In this document: positions 51,857 to 59,889 of the stretch, piece after piece
How positions within the stretch are numbered: the stretch's first letter is position 1
How the letters are laid out: every line of letters starts with the position of its first letter
DNA from: Syntrophobacterales bacterium
GTDB lineage: Bacteria; Desulfobacterota; Desulfobaccia; Desulfobaccales; 0-14-0-80-60-11
Assembly (NCBI GenBank): GCA_023229795.1
Contig: JALNYP010000008.1
Location: 1-64,000, forward strand
Length of the DNA: 64,000 nucleotides
Reading direction: 5' to 3'
Position numbers and translations under genes: made by a program
The notes under the pieces: model-generated
Seen by the model: the letters and a program-made list of their open reading frames with translations, nothing else
Told to the model about the DNA's origin: nothing
Database searches by the model: none

Positions 51857-52707
51857 AAGTAAGCTACTATCCGGGCTGTTCCCTCGAAGGGACCGCCATC
51901 GACTACGCCGCCTCCATCGGGGGCGTCTCCCGCCTCCTGGACCTGGAACTGGCGGAACTACCGGACTGGAACTGCTGCGGCGCCACCGCGGCCCACAGCA
52001 CCAACCACCAGTTGTCCCTGGCCCTGCCGGCCCGCAACCTGGCCCTGGCCGAAGCTGCCGGCCGGGACGTGGTAGTGCCCTGCGCCCTGTGTTTCAACCG
52101 CCTCAAGACGGCGGAAAAGGCGCTGCAGGGCCCCGACGGCGCCCATCTGGGCGTGTCCTATAACGGCGGCATCAAGATTTGGGACCTGTTGGACTACCTC
52201 ACCCGGGACGCCTCTCTCCGGGACCTGGCCCCCAAGGTGGTTAAGCCCCTCACCGGCCTCAAGGCCGTGGGCTACTACGGGTGCATGGTGGCCCGGCCCC
52301 CGGCGGTGACCGACAAGCAGGACGCGGAAAACCCGCAGAACCTGGAGCGGCTCCTCAAGGTCCTGGGCGCTGAACCCCTGGACTGGTCTTTTAAGACCGA
52401 CTGCTGCGGCGCCGGCCTGGCCGTGGCCCGGCCCGACATCATCGACACCCTGGCGCAGCGCCTCTACGAGCGCGCCCTCAGGGCCGGGGCCGACTGCCTG
52501 GTGGTCTCCTGCCAGATGTGCCAGGCCAACCTGGATATGCCGCAGAAACGCATCGGCCAAAAGTTCGGCAAGGATTACTACCTGCCGGTCTTTTATTTCA
52601 CCGAACTCATCGGCCTGGCCCTGGGACACCCGGAAGTCACCCGTTGGCTGGATAAGCATTTGGTTGATCCCCGGCCGCTTTTAAGGCGAATAGGGTTGAT
52701 AACTTAG
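51853..52707 (+). CDS. hdrB: Heterodisulfide reductase subunit B-like protein
   Basis: 284 residues with two CCG domains: YPGCS...DWNCCGATAA...CALCF, then GYYGCM...DCCGAGLA...CQMC. These bind the noncubane [4Fe-4S] clusters that reduce disulfides in Hdr enzymes. In MetF-Hdr complexes of acetogens the natural acceptor of this module is unclear. GTG start overlaps hdrC. The next gene (a four-helix-bundle insertion) separates it from hdrA, unlike the usual contiguous order. Confidence 0.92.
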   Translation: MKVSYYPGCSLEGTAIDYAASIGGVSRLLDLELAELPDWNCCGATAAHSTNHQLSLALPARNLALAEAAGRDVVVPCALCFNRLKTAEKALQGPDGAHLGVSYNGGIKIWDLLDYLTRDASLRDLAPKVVKPLTGLKAVGYYGCMVARPPAVTDKQDAENPQNLERLLKVLGAEPLDWSFKTDCCGAGLAVARPDIIDTLAQRLYERALRAGADCLVVSCQMCQANLDMPQKRIGQKFGKDYYLPVFYFTELIGLALGHPEVTRWLDKHLVDPRPLLRRIGLIT

Positions 52708-52734
52708 GTTTTGGGTTCTGGGTTCTGGGAAACC
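52707..52734. repeat. GGGTTCTGGG array, left arm
   Basis: GGTTTTGGGTTCTGGGTTCT.. directly at the hdrB stop. Its complement (CCCAGAACCCAGAACCCAAAA) recurs at 53150-53225 on the far side of the four-helix-bundle gene, so the two arrays are inverted. Confidence 0.8.
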
Positions 52735-52768
52735 GAATCCACGCCGCGTCTAATCGGGAAATATCGTT

Positions 52769-53142
52769 ATGGCAAGTGCGGTGAAATCCTTTCATGACTT
52801 GGTGGCCTGGCAAACAGCTATGGAACTGGTGACCGAAATCTATAAGGCAAGCCAAAGGTTTCCTAAGGAAGAGGTATTCGGGCTGACCAGTCAAATTCGC
52901 AGGGCTGCCGTTTCCATTCCCAGCAATATTGCCGAAGGCCGGGGTAAATCGTCCACAGGGGAATTCCAGCAATTCTTGTACCATGCCAGGGGTCACTCGC
53001 CGAAGTGGAAACCCAACTTATAATAGCAATGAACCTGGGGTACCTTGATAAGCCGGCAGTTGCTCATTCTGTGGAACTCATTTCCAGGACCGGAAAACTC
53101 CTCCATGGACTCATAGCCGCTATAAAGAAGACAAAACCATGA
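52769..53142 (+). pseudogene. Four-helix-bundle protein (23S rRNA IVP type), frameshifted
   Basis: The first 74 codons (FHDLVAWQTAMELVTEIYKA, IRRAAVSIPSNIAEGRGK, EFQQFLYHARG) match the small four-helix-bundle family. After the G4 run at about 52988-52992 similarity continues in another frame (SLAEVETQLIIAMNLGYLDK, LISRTGKLLHGLIAAIKKT), and would be whole with one extra G. The restored gene would be about 120 residues and end by overlapping the hdrA ATG (ATGA). Either a true frameshift or an error at a homopolymer. Confidence 0.75.
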
Positions 53143-56100
53143 ACGATAAAACCCAAAACCCAAAACCCGAAACCCAGAACCTGCTTCTGAGCCCAGAACC
53201 CAAAACCCAGAACCCAGAACCAAAGGTCGGCGCCGTAATGGTCGTCGGCGGCGGCATCGCCGGCATGCAGGCCTCATTGGATGCCGCGGCCGCGGGTTAC
53301 AAGGTCTATCTGGTGGAACGGGACATCTCCATCGGCGGGGTCATGGCCCAGTTGGACAAGACCTTTCCCACCAACGACTGTTCCACCTGTCTGATTTCCC
53401 CCAAGCTCATCGAGGTGGCCCGGCATCCGGACATCGAGATCCTGACCCAGGCCGAAATCGATAAGCTGGAGGGCGAAGCGGGCCATTTCACCGCCACGCT
53501 GCATCGGGAGCCCCGCTATATCGATGCGGCCAAGTGCAACGCCTGCGGCGCCTGCTCCGAGGCCTGCCCGGTGGAATTGCCGTCGAGCTTTGATGAAGGC
53601 CTGGGCAAGCGCCACGCCGCCTACCGGCATTTTCCCCAGGCGGTGCCCTCCACCTTTGCCATCAAGAAGTTCGACCGGGCCCCCTGCGTCCGGGCCTGCC
53701 CCGCCAACCTCAGCGCCCAGGGCTACGTGCAACTGGTCAAGGCCGGCAAATACGACGACTCCTTAAAACTCATCATGGACCGCCTGCCGCTCCCCGGCAC
53801 CATCGGCCGCATCTGTCCCCATCCCTGCGAAAGCGACTGCCGCCGCGCCGAAGTGGACGAGCCCGTGGCCATCTGCTCCTTGAAGCGCTTCGTGGCGGAC
53901 CGGGCGGACTGGAACGCTTTGCCGGTCCCGGAAATCCCCCGGAAAAACCAGGCCGTGGCCATCGTCGGAGCCGGGCCCGCCGGTCTGAGCTGCGCCTATC
54001 ACCTGAGTATGCAGGGTTATCAGGCGGTAATCTTTGAGGCAGCAAAGGAAGCCGGCGGCTGGCTGCGCTACGGCATCCCGGCGTATCGCCTGCCCCGGGA
54101 AGTCCTGCAACGGGAAGTGGACTACCTGAAGCGCCTGGGGGTGGACCTGCGCTTTAACTCCCCCATCGGCGAAGGCAACACCATTAACGATCTCCTCACC
54201 CGGGACGGCTTCGCCGCGGTCTTCCTCGGGGTCGGCACCCAGGATTCCATCCGCCTGCCGGTGCCCGGCGCCGACGCCGACGGCGTCCTCTGGGGCGTCG
54301 AGTACCTGAAAGAAGTGAACTCCGGCGGCGAATCCCCCACCCAGGGGAAACGGGTAGTGGTCATCGGCGGCGGCAACGTGGCCATCGACGTGGCCCGCAC
54401 CGCCAGGCGTAAAGGCGCGGCCCAGGTCACCATGGTCGCCCTGGAATCCCCGGCTGAGCTCCCCGCCTCCCCCTGGGAAGTGGACGAAGCCAAGGCCGAG
54501 GGTATCGAGATCATTCATCGCTGGGGGGTCAAGCAGGTCCTCTCCGATAATGGCCAGGTCACCGGCCTGGAACTCAAGGCGGTGGCCCGGGTCTTCGACG
54601 AGCAGGGCCGTTTTGCACCCGCTTACCTAGAGGATAAAATCACCACCCGGGATGCGGACGCGGTCATCTTCGCCATCGGCCAGAAGGCCGATTTGAAGTT
54701 TATCACGGAGGCCGACGGCCTGAAGCTCACGCCCCGGGGCCTGATTGCCGCCGACCCCGACACCCTGGCCACCTCGCGCGACGGCGTCTTTGCCGGCGGC
54801 GACGTGGTCACCGGCCCCTGGATCGCCATTGGCGCGGTAGCTGCGGGCCGCGAGGCCGCCATCTCCATTGACCGTTATCTCAATGGGCAGGACCTTAAGG
54901 CCGACCGGGAGCCCCGGCTGCAGCCCATTCAAGACGGCAACTGGAATCCCATTCCCCGGAACCTGCCGCAGGAACCACGCGAGCCCATGCCGGAGTTGCC
55001 CCAGTCCGAATGGACCGGAGGCTTTAAAGAGCTTAACCTGGGCTTCACCGAGGCCCAGGCCCAACATGAGGCCTCCCGCTGCGTCAACTGCGGCGCCTGT
55101 TCCGAATGTATGCAGTGTGTCGAGGCTTGCCAGGCCGGGGCCATCGACCATAAGCAGCAGCCCCGGACCCAGACCCTGGAGGTGGGCGCGGTCATCCTGG
55201 CCCCCGGTTTCAGGACCTTCGACGCCGCCGCCAAGCCCGAATACGGCTATGGCCGCTACCCCAACGTCATCACCTCCCTGGAGTTCGAGCGCCTCCTGTC
55301 CGCCACCGGACCCTGCGCCGGCCACGTTAAGCGACCCAGCGACAGCTCCGACCCCCAAAAAATCGCCTGGATTCAGTGCGTGGGCTCCCGGGACGCCTCC
55401 ATCGGGCGGGAATACTGCTCCTATGTGTGCTGCATGTACGCCGCCAAACAGTCGGTCATCGCCAAGGAGCATGACCCTCGGGTGCAGCCCACCATCTTCT
55501 TCATCGACTTCAGGGCCCAGGGCAAAGGCTTCGACCGCTACTACGAACGCGCCCGGGACGTCCATGGGGTGCGCCTCATCCGCGCCATGATCTCCCGGGT
55601 GACGGAAGACCCCCGCACCCACAACCTGGAACTCGCCTACGTGGATGAAGAGGGCCGCATCCAGCAGGAAGAATTCGATCTGGTGGTGCTCTCCGTGGGC
55701 CTGACGCCCCATCCCGCCACCAAGAAACTGGCCGCAGTCTGTGACATCGCCACCAACCGCTGGGGCTTTGTGGAAAATCCGCCCTTTAAGATGGTGGAGA
55801 CCAGCCGGCAGGGCATCTATACCTGCGGCGTCTTCCAGTCCCCCAAGGACATCCCCGAAACCGTGGGCCAGGCCTCGGCCGCGGCGGGCGCCGCGGCCGC
55901 CCTGTTGAGCGAAGTCAAGGGCACCCTGCTGACCAAAGCGGAGTACCCCCAGGAACGGGACATCGTGCAGGAGGAGCCCCGCATCGGGGTCTTCGTCTGC
56001 CACTGCGGCATCAACATCGCCGGCGTGGTGGACGTGGCCCAGGTAGCCGAATATGCCCTGACCCTGCCGGGGGTGGCCTACGCCGACCATTACACCTTTA

Positions 56101-57674
56101 CCTGCGCCACCGACTCCCTGGAGGCCATGCGCCGGGTCATCGAGGAGCACCGCCTCAACCGCATCGTGGTGGCCTCCTGCAGCCCCCGGACCCACGAACC
56201 GCTCTTCCAAGACAACCTGCGCAAGGCCGGCCTCAACAAATATCTCTTTGAGATGGCTAACATCCGGGACCAGGATTCCTGGGTACATCAGGGGGACTCG
56301 AAACGTGCCACCGCCAAGGCCCAGGAACTGGTCAAAATGGCAGTGAGCCGGGCCGCGGTGCTGGAGCCCTTGAGCGAACTGCCGTTCCCGGTGAAGCAGC
56401 GGGCCCTGGTGCTGGGCGGCGGTCTGGCCGGTCTGGTGGCGGCCCTGACCATCGCCGACGCCGGCTACCGGGTCTATCTGCCGGACATCCAGGAGCGCTT
56501 CGGCGGCAGCCTGGCCCGAAAGATGCGCTACACCCTGGAAGGCCAGGAAATCAAGCCCTATATGGATGAGCTGGTGCACCGGGTGGAAAACCACCCCAAC
56601 ATCCGCTGGTGGCCCAACGCCCGCATGACCAGCTTTTCGGGACACGTGGGCAGTTTCGTTAGCAAGCTGGAGTCCCCACAGGACCAGTGGGAGATCCACT
56701 ACGGCGCCGTGGTGATCGCTACCGGCGCCCAGGAATATAAGCCCGCGGAATATCTCTACGGCGAACATCCCCGGGTCCTGACCCAGTCGGAGATGGAAAA
56801 CTTCCTTATCGATGCCCCCGACCAGATCGGTGAGGCCCCCACCTTCGTCATGATCCAGTGCGTGGGCTCGCGCTCGCCGGAGCATCCCTACTGCAGCCGG
56901 GTGTGCTGCGGCTACGCCATCCAGAACGCCCTGAAAATCAAGGAAATCCGGCCCCAGGCCAAGGTCTATATCCTCTATCGGGATATCCGCACCTACGGCC
57001 TCAAGGAGATTTACTACAAAAAAGCCCGTGACCTGGGCGTGCAGTTCATCCGCTTTGAGCCCGAACAAAATCCCGAGGTGGCGGCCGCCGGCGATGGCCT
57101 GGAAATCACGGTCTTTGACCAGAACCTCAAGGTCCCCATTAAACTGAAGGCCGACTACCTGGCCCTGTCCGCGGCCATCCGGCCCCATCCGGCCTCCCAG
57201 GAGATCGCCAAGCTGTTTAAGCTGCCCTTCGACGCCGACGGTTTCTTCATGGAGGCCCACCAGAAGTTGCGGCCTCTGGATTTCGCGTCCAGCGGCATCT
57301 TCCTTTGCGGGCTGGCCCACAGCCCCAAGTACATCGAGGAGAGCATTGCCCAGGCCCAGGGGGCCGCGGCCCGGGCCCTGGGCGTCCTGTCCCAGGAAGA
57401 AATGTTCGTGGGCGGCGCAGTGGCCCGGGTCGATCCGCAAAAGTGCATCATCTGCCTCACCTGCATGCGCACCTGCCCTTACGGAGTGCCCCGGGTGGAC
57501 CAGGCCGAAGGCGTTATCACCATCGACCCGGCGGCCTGTCAGGGCTGCGGCAACTGCGCCAGCGCCTGCCCCCGCAAGGCCATCGAAGTGATGCACCACC
57601 GGGACAAGCAGTTCGTTGCCAAGATCAGCGCCATGGAGGCGGAAGAGGTGCCGGACGATCAGGCGGCGTCGTAA
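53139..57674 (+). CDS. hdrA: Giant HdrA with inserted GltD-type NAD(P)H domain and second HdrA module
   Basis: 1511 residues. First HdrA half: FAD site VVGGGIAGMQA, NDCSTC, ferredoxin CNACGACSEACP. From about 185 a GltD/NfnB-like insert: CPHPCESDC, FAD site VGAGPAGLSCA, NAD(P) site VIGGGNVAIDVA, GGDVVTGPW. Then HdrA resumes (CVNCGACSECMQC, IQCVGSRD). The second HdrA unit starts near VFVCHCGINI (about 950), with LGGGLAGLVAA, SRVCCGYA and two ferredoxin motifs CIICLTCMRTCP and CQGCGNCASACP. Such an NAD(P)H-linked double flavoprotein could electron-bifurcate or confurcate. Start uncertain: codons 1-30 come from a CCCAGAACCC repeat; Met34 is an alternative. Confidence 0.9.
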   Translation: MNDKTQNPKPETQNLLLSPEPKTQNPEPKVGAVMVVGGGIAGMQASLDAAAAGYKVYLVERDISIGGVMAQLDKTFPTNDCSTCLISPKLIEVARHPDIEILTQAEIDKLEGEAGHFTATLHREPRYIDAAKCNACGACSEACPVELPSSFDEGLGKRHAAYRHFPQAVPSTFAIKKFDRAPCVRACPANLSAQGYVQLVKAGKYDDSLKLIMDRLPLPGTIGRICPHPCESDCRRAEVDEPVAICSLKRFVADRADWNALPVPEIPRKNQAVAIVGAGPAGLSCAYHLSMQGYQAVIFEAAKEAGGWLRYGIPAYRLPREVLQREVDYLKRLGVDLRFNSPIGEGNTINDLLTRDGFAAVFLGVGTQDSIRLPVPGADADGVLWGVEYLKEVNSGGESPTQGKRVVVIGGGNVAIDVARTARRKGAAQVTMVALESPAELPASPWEVDEAKAEGIEIIHRWGVKQVLSDNGQVTGLELKAVARVFDEQGRFAPAYLEDKITTRDADAVIFAIGQKADLKFITEADGLKLTPRGLIAADPDTLATSRDGVFAGGDVVTGPWIAIGAVAAGREAAISIDRYLNGQDLKADREPRLQPIQDGNWNPIPRNLPQEPREPMPELPQSEWTGGFKELNLGFTEAQAQHEASRCVNCGACSECMQCVEACQAGAIDHKQQPRTQTLEVGAVILAPGFRTFDAAAKPEYGYGRYPNVITSLEFERLLSATGPCAGHVKRPSDSSDPQKIAWIQCVGSRDASIGREYCSYVCCMYAAKQSVIAKEHDPRVQPTIFFIDFRAQGKGFDRYYERARDVHGVRLIRAMISRVTEDPRTHNLELAYVDEEGRIQQEEFDLVVLSVGLTPHPATKKLAAVCDIATNRWGFVENPPFKMVETSRQGIYTCGVFQSPKDIPETVGQASAAAGAAAALLSEVKGTLLTKAEYPQERDIVQEEPRIGVFVCHCGINIAGVVDVAQVAEYALTLPGVAYADHYTFTCATDSLEAMRRVIEEHRLNRIVVASCSPRTHEPLFQDNLRKAGLNKYLFEMANIRDQDSWVHQGDSKRATAKAQELVKMAVSRAAVLEPLSELPFPVKQRALVLGGGLAGLVAALTIADAGYRVYLPDIQERFGGSLARKMRYTLEGQEIKPYMDELVHRVENHPNIRWWPNARMTSFSGHVGSFVSKLESPQDQWEIHYGAVVIATGAQEYKPAEYLYGEHPRVLTQSEMENFLIDAPDQIGEAPTFVMIQCVGSRSPEHPYCSRVCCGYAIQNALKIKEIRPQAKVYILYRDIRTYGLKEIYYKKARDLGVQFIRFEPEQNPEVAAAGDGLEITVFDQNLKVPIKLKADYLALSAAIRPHPASQEIAKLFKLPFDADGFFMEAHQKLRPLDFASSGIFLCGLAHSPKYIEESIAQAQGAAARALGVLSQEEMFVGGAVARVDPQKCIICLTCMRTCPYGVPRVDQAEGVITIDPAACQGCGNCASACPRKAIEVMHHRDKQFVAKISAMEAEEVPDDQAAS
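53150..53225. repeat. CCCAGAACCC / CCCAAAACCC array, right arm
   Basis: Near-tandem units AACCCAAAACCC, GAAACCCAGAACC and CCCAGAACCC across 75 bases inside the hdrA start, encoding a TQNPKPETQN-like peptide. Confidence 0.8.
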
Positions 57675-57681
57675 ATCTGTG

Positions 57682-57740
57682 TAGGGGGGGACCTATGTGT
57701 CCCCCCAAGCCAGGGCGGACACACAGGTCCGCCCCTACGA
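57682..57740. repeat. GTAGGGGGG-type palindromic repeat inside the hdr-met operon
   Basis: GGGGGGGACC...GGTCCGCCCC arms with GTGTCCCCCCAAGCCAGGGC between them, in the 83-base gap between hdrA and mvhD. It interrupts an otherwise coupled operon. Confidence 0.65.
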
Positions 57741-57757
57741 AGACAAGGAATTTTGAT

Positions 57758-58216
57758 ATGGAATTTACTCCCAAAATCCTGGCTCTAGTGTGCACTTATT
57801 GCACTTACACCGCCGCGGATATGGCGGGCTCGGCCCGGATGCAATACCCGGCCACGGTGCGCATCATCAAGTACCTGTGCACCGGCCGCATCGACATCAT
57901 CCACATCCTGAAGGCCTTCGAAGCCGGGGCTGACGCGGTCATGGTCAGCGGCTGCGAAGCGGGCAGTTGCCATTTTCTGGAAGGTAATCTCCGGGCCCGG
58001 GAACGGGTGGAATACGCTCAGAAACTGCTGGAAGAAATCGGCCTGGGCGGGCGCCTGGAGATGTTTGAAGTGGCCGCATCCGACGCCCCCAAGTGGGTGG
58101 CCGCGGTCAAAGAAAAGACCCAGCGGGTCGAGACCCTGGGGCCCAGCCCCCTGCGCCGGGGGAAGCATCTTCACCCCGATGTCGTGGAACAACTGGAGAA
58201 TATGGTGCAATCATGA
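57758..58216 (+). CDS. mvhD: MvhD/FlpD-like iron-sulfur subunit
   Basis: 152 residues with a [2Fe-2S] cysteine set CTYCTYTAADMAG (12, 15), VSGCEAGSCHF (cluster ligands) and GRIDIIHILKAFEAGADAVM, as in MvhD/FlpD, the electron relay to HdrA. Start is ATG 57758; the longer frame upstream is a shadow of hdrA. The stop overlaps the metV ATG. In MetFV-HdrABC-MvhD complexes this subunit passes electrons between the Hdr part and the other modules. Confidence 0.9.
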   Translation: MEFTPKILALVCTYCTYTAADMAGSARMQYPATVRIIKYLCTGRIDIIHILKAFEAGADAVMVSGCEAGSCHFLEGNLRARERVEYAQKLLEEIGLGGRLEMFEVAASDAPKWVAAVKEKTQRVETLGPSPLRRGKHLHPDVVEQLENMVQS

Positions 58217-58893
58217 TTATCGCCGAACGTAAACCTTTTGCCGAAATCAAGGCCATGGTGGCCCCTTACAAGAAGATCCTCATCGTGGGCTGCGGCACCT
58301 GCGTCGCCGTCTGCCTGGCGGGGGGCGAAAAAGAGGTGGGGCTGCTGGCCTCCCAGCTCAAGCTGGCCCTGGGGCTGGAAGACAAGCGCCTGGAAATCGG
58401 GGAGATCACCGTGGAGCGCCAGTGCGACCTGGAATTCCTGCGGCCCCTGTGCGATTTCACCGCCGACTACGAGGCCATCATTTCCATGGCCTGCGGCGCC
58501 GGAGTGCAGTTCCTCAAGCAATTGTGCTCCCTGCAGCCTATCTTCCCCGCGGTGAACACCACCTTTATCGGGGTCAACAACGAGGTGGGCTACTATACCG
58601 AGCGCTGCCGGGCCTGCCATAACTGCTACCTGGGGATCACCGGGGGCGTCTGCCCGGTGACCATGTGTCCCAAGGGCCTCTTGAACGGCCCCTGCGGCGG
58701 CACGGTGGACGGCCATTGCGAAGTGGACCCCGAGCGGGAGTGCGCCTGGAGCAAGATTTACCACCGCCTCGAACTGGAAGGGCGCCTGGACAATATCCGC
58801 CAGATCCTGCCCATGCATCCCCATGACCGCTGCACCAGCCCCGGGACGGTGATCCACCCGGCCTACAAGAGGAGATACGGCACTCATGAGTAA
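58213..58893 (+). CDS. metV: MetV-like methylene-THF reductase partner subunit
   Basis: 226 residues with many cysteines: VGCGTCVAVC near the start, CRACHNC, CPVTMCPKGLLNGPCGG and HDRC toward the end, the pattern of the zinc/Fe-S MetV partner of anaerobe MetF. ATG 58213 overlaps the mvhD stop and its end overlaps the metF start. The partner module (GPCGGTVDGHCEV) matches the C-terminal domain seen in MetF proteins of acetogens and sulfate reducers. Confidence 0.88.
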   Translation: MIIAERKPFAEIKAMVAPYKKILIVGCGTCVAVCLAGGEKEVGLLASQLKLALGLEDKRLEIGEITVERQCDLEFLRPLCDFTADYEAIISMACGAGVQFLKQLCSLQPIFPAVNTTFIGVNNEVGYYTERCRACHNCYLGITGGVCPVTMCPKGLLNGPCGGTVDGHCEVDPERECAWSKIYHRLELEGRLDNIRQILPMHPHDRCTSPGTVIHPAYKRRYGTHE

Positions 58894-59770
58894 GTTCCGG
58901 GAAACCCTGGACGCGGGCGCCTTTACGGTGGTGGCCGAGCTCAAGCCCCCCAAAGGCATCGGCGTGGACGATATGCTGGCCCCGGTCAAGGAAATGTCCG
59001 GCCGGGTGGCGGCCTTCGGCGTGCCCGACAACGAGCACGCTCGGATGCGCCTGTCCGCCCTGGCCGCCTCTCGTCTGGTCAAGGACGCAGGGGCCGAGGT
59101 CATCCTGCACCTCACCTGCCGGGACCGCAACCGCCTGGGCCTGGAAAGCGACCTCTTGGGCGCGGCCAGCCTGGGGCTCGAAAATCTCCTGCTCATCAGC
59201 GGCGATTACGTCACCCTCGGCGACCACCCCCAGGCCAAGCCGGTGTACGACGCCGATTCGGTGCAGCTGCTGCAGATCGCCCAAGGCCTGATGGACGGCC
59301 ATGACAGCGTCGGCCTGCCTTTGCAGGGGAACCCCGCCTTCTTCCTGGGCGCGGCGGTCATCCCCGAGGCCGAACCCCTGGCGCCTCAGCTCCTCAAATT
59401 CGAAAAGAAACTGGCCGCGGGCGCGCAGTTCTTCGTCACCCCGCCGGTCTTCGACCTGGAGAAGCTGCGCCGCTTCCGGGAAAAAATTGCGGCCCACCCC
59501 GTCAAGCTCCTGGTCAGCGTCAAGGTCCTGGGGGCCGAGGAAGTGGCCCTGGCCGCGGCGGGGACCTGGCGCAAGGTCTATTCCGTGCCGCTGGAGCTGG
59601 TAACCGATCTGGCCGGCAAGGAGCCGGAGGAGATTTTGCTCAAAGGCGCAGAGGCCGCCGGCCGCCTGGTCAAGCAGCTTAAGCAGGAAAAACTGGCGGA
59701 CGGCGTTTACCTCAAAGCCAAAGGGCGCCCGGATTTGTTCACCAAGATCCTGGAGGCGGCGGGATTATAA
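58886..59770 (+). CDS. metF: Methylenetetrahydrofolate reductase
   Basis: 294 residues, FAD-dependent TIM-barrel: VVAELKPPKGIGVDD, ILHLTCRDRNRLGLESDLLGA, LLLISGDYVTLGDHP, KFEKKLAAGAQFFVTPPVFD. Interconverts 5,10-methylene- and 5-methyl-THF in the Wood-Ljungdahl methyl branch. It overlaps metV. With HdrABC and MvhD it should couple the endergonic NADH/ferredoxin step to the exergonic reduction, as proposed for the Moorella complex. Confidence 0.92.
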   Translation: MSKFRETLDAGAFTVVAELKPPKGIGVDDMLAPVKEMSGRVAAFGVPDNEHARMRLSALAASRLVKDAGAEVILHLTCRDRNRLGLESDLLGAASLGLENLLLISGDYVTLGDHPQAKPVYDADSVQLLQIAQGLMDGHDSVGLPLQGNPAFFLGAAVIPEAEPLAPQLLKFEKKLAAGAQFFVTPPVFDLEKLRRFREKIAAHPVKLLVSVKVLGAEEVALAAAGTWRKVYSVPLELVTDLAGKEPEEILLKGAEAAGRLVKQLKQEKLADGVYLKAKGRPDLFTKILEAAGL

Positions 59771-59889
59771 AGACAGGATGAAAAGTCAAAGAGGACAGAA
59801 ACCCATGGCGACTTTCCCGATCAGGATAATCCCTTTTCGCCTTTTCGCCCTGACCACAAACCCGGGAATCCGGGAATTGACCAATAACT

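Noticed and set aside
54627..57599. Minus-strand 990-codon ORF opposite hdrA
   Set aside because: Same type of GC-driven shadow; hdrA motifs on the plus strand are unambiguous.
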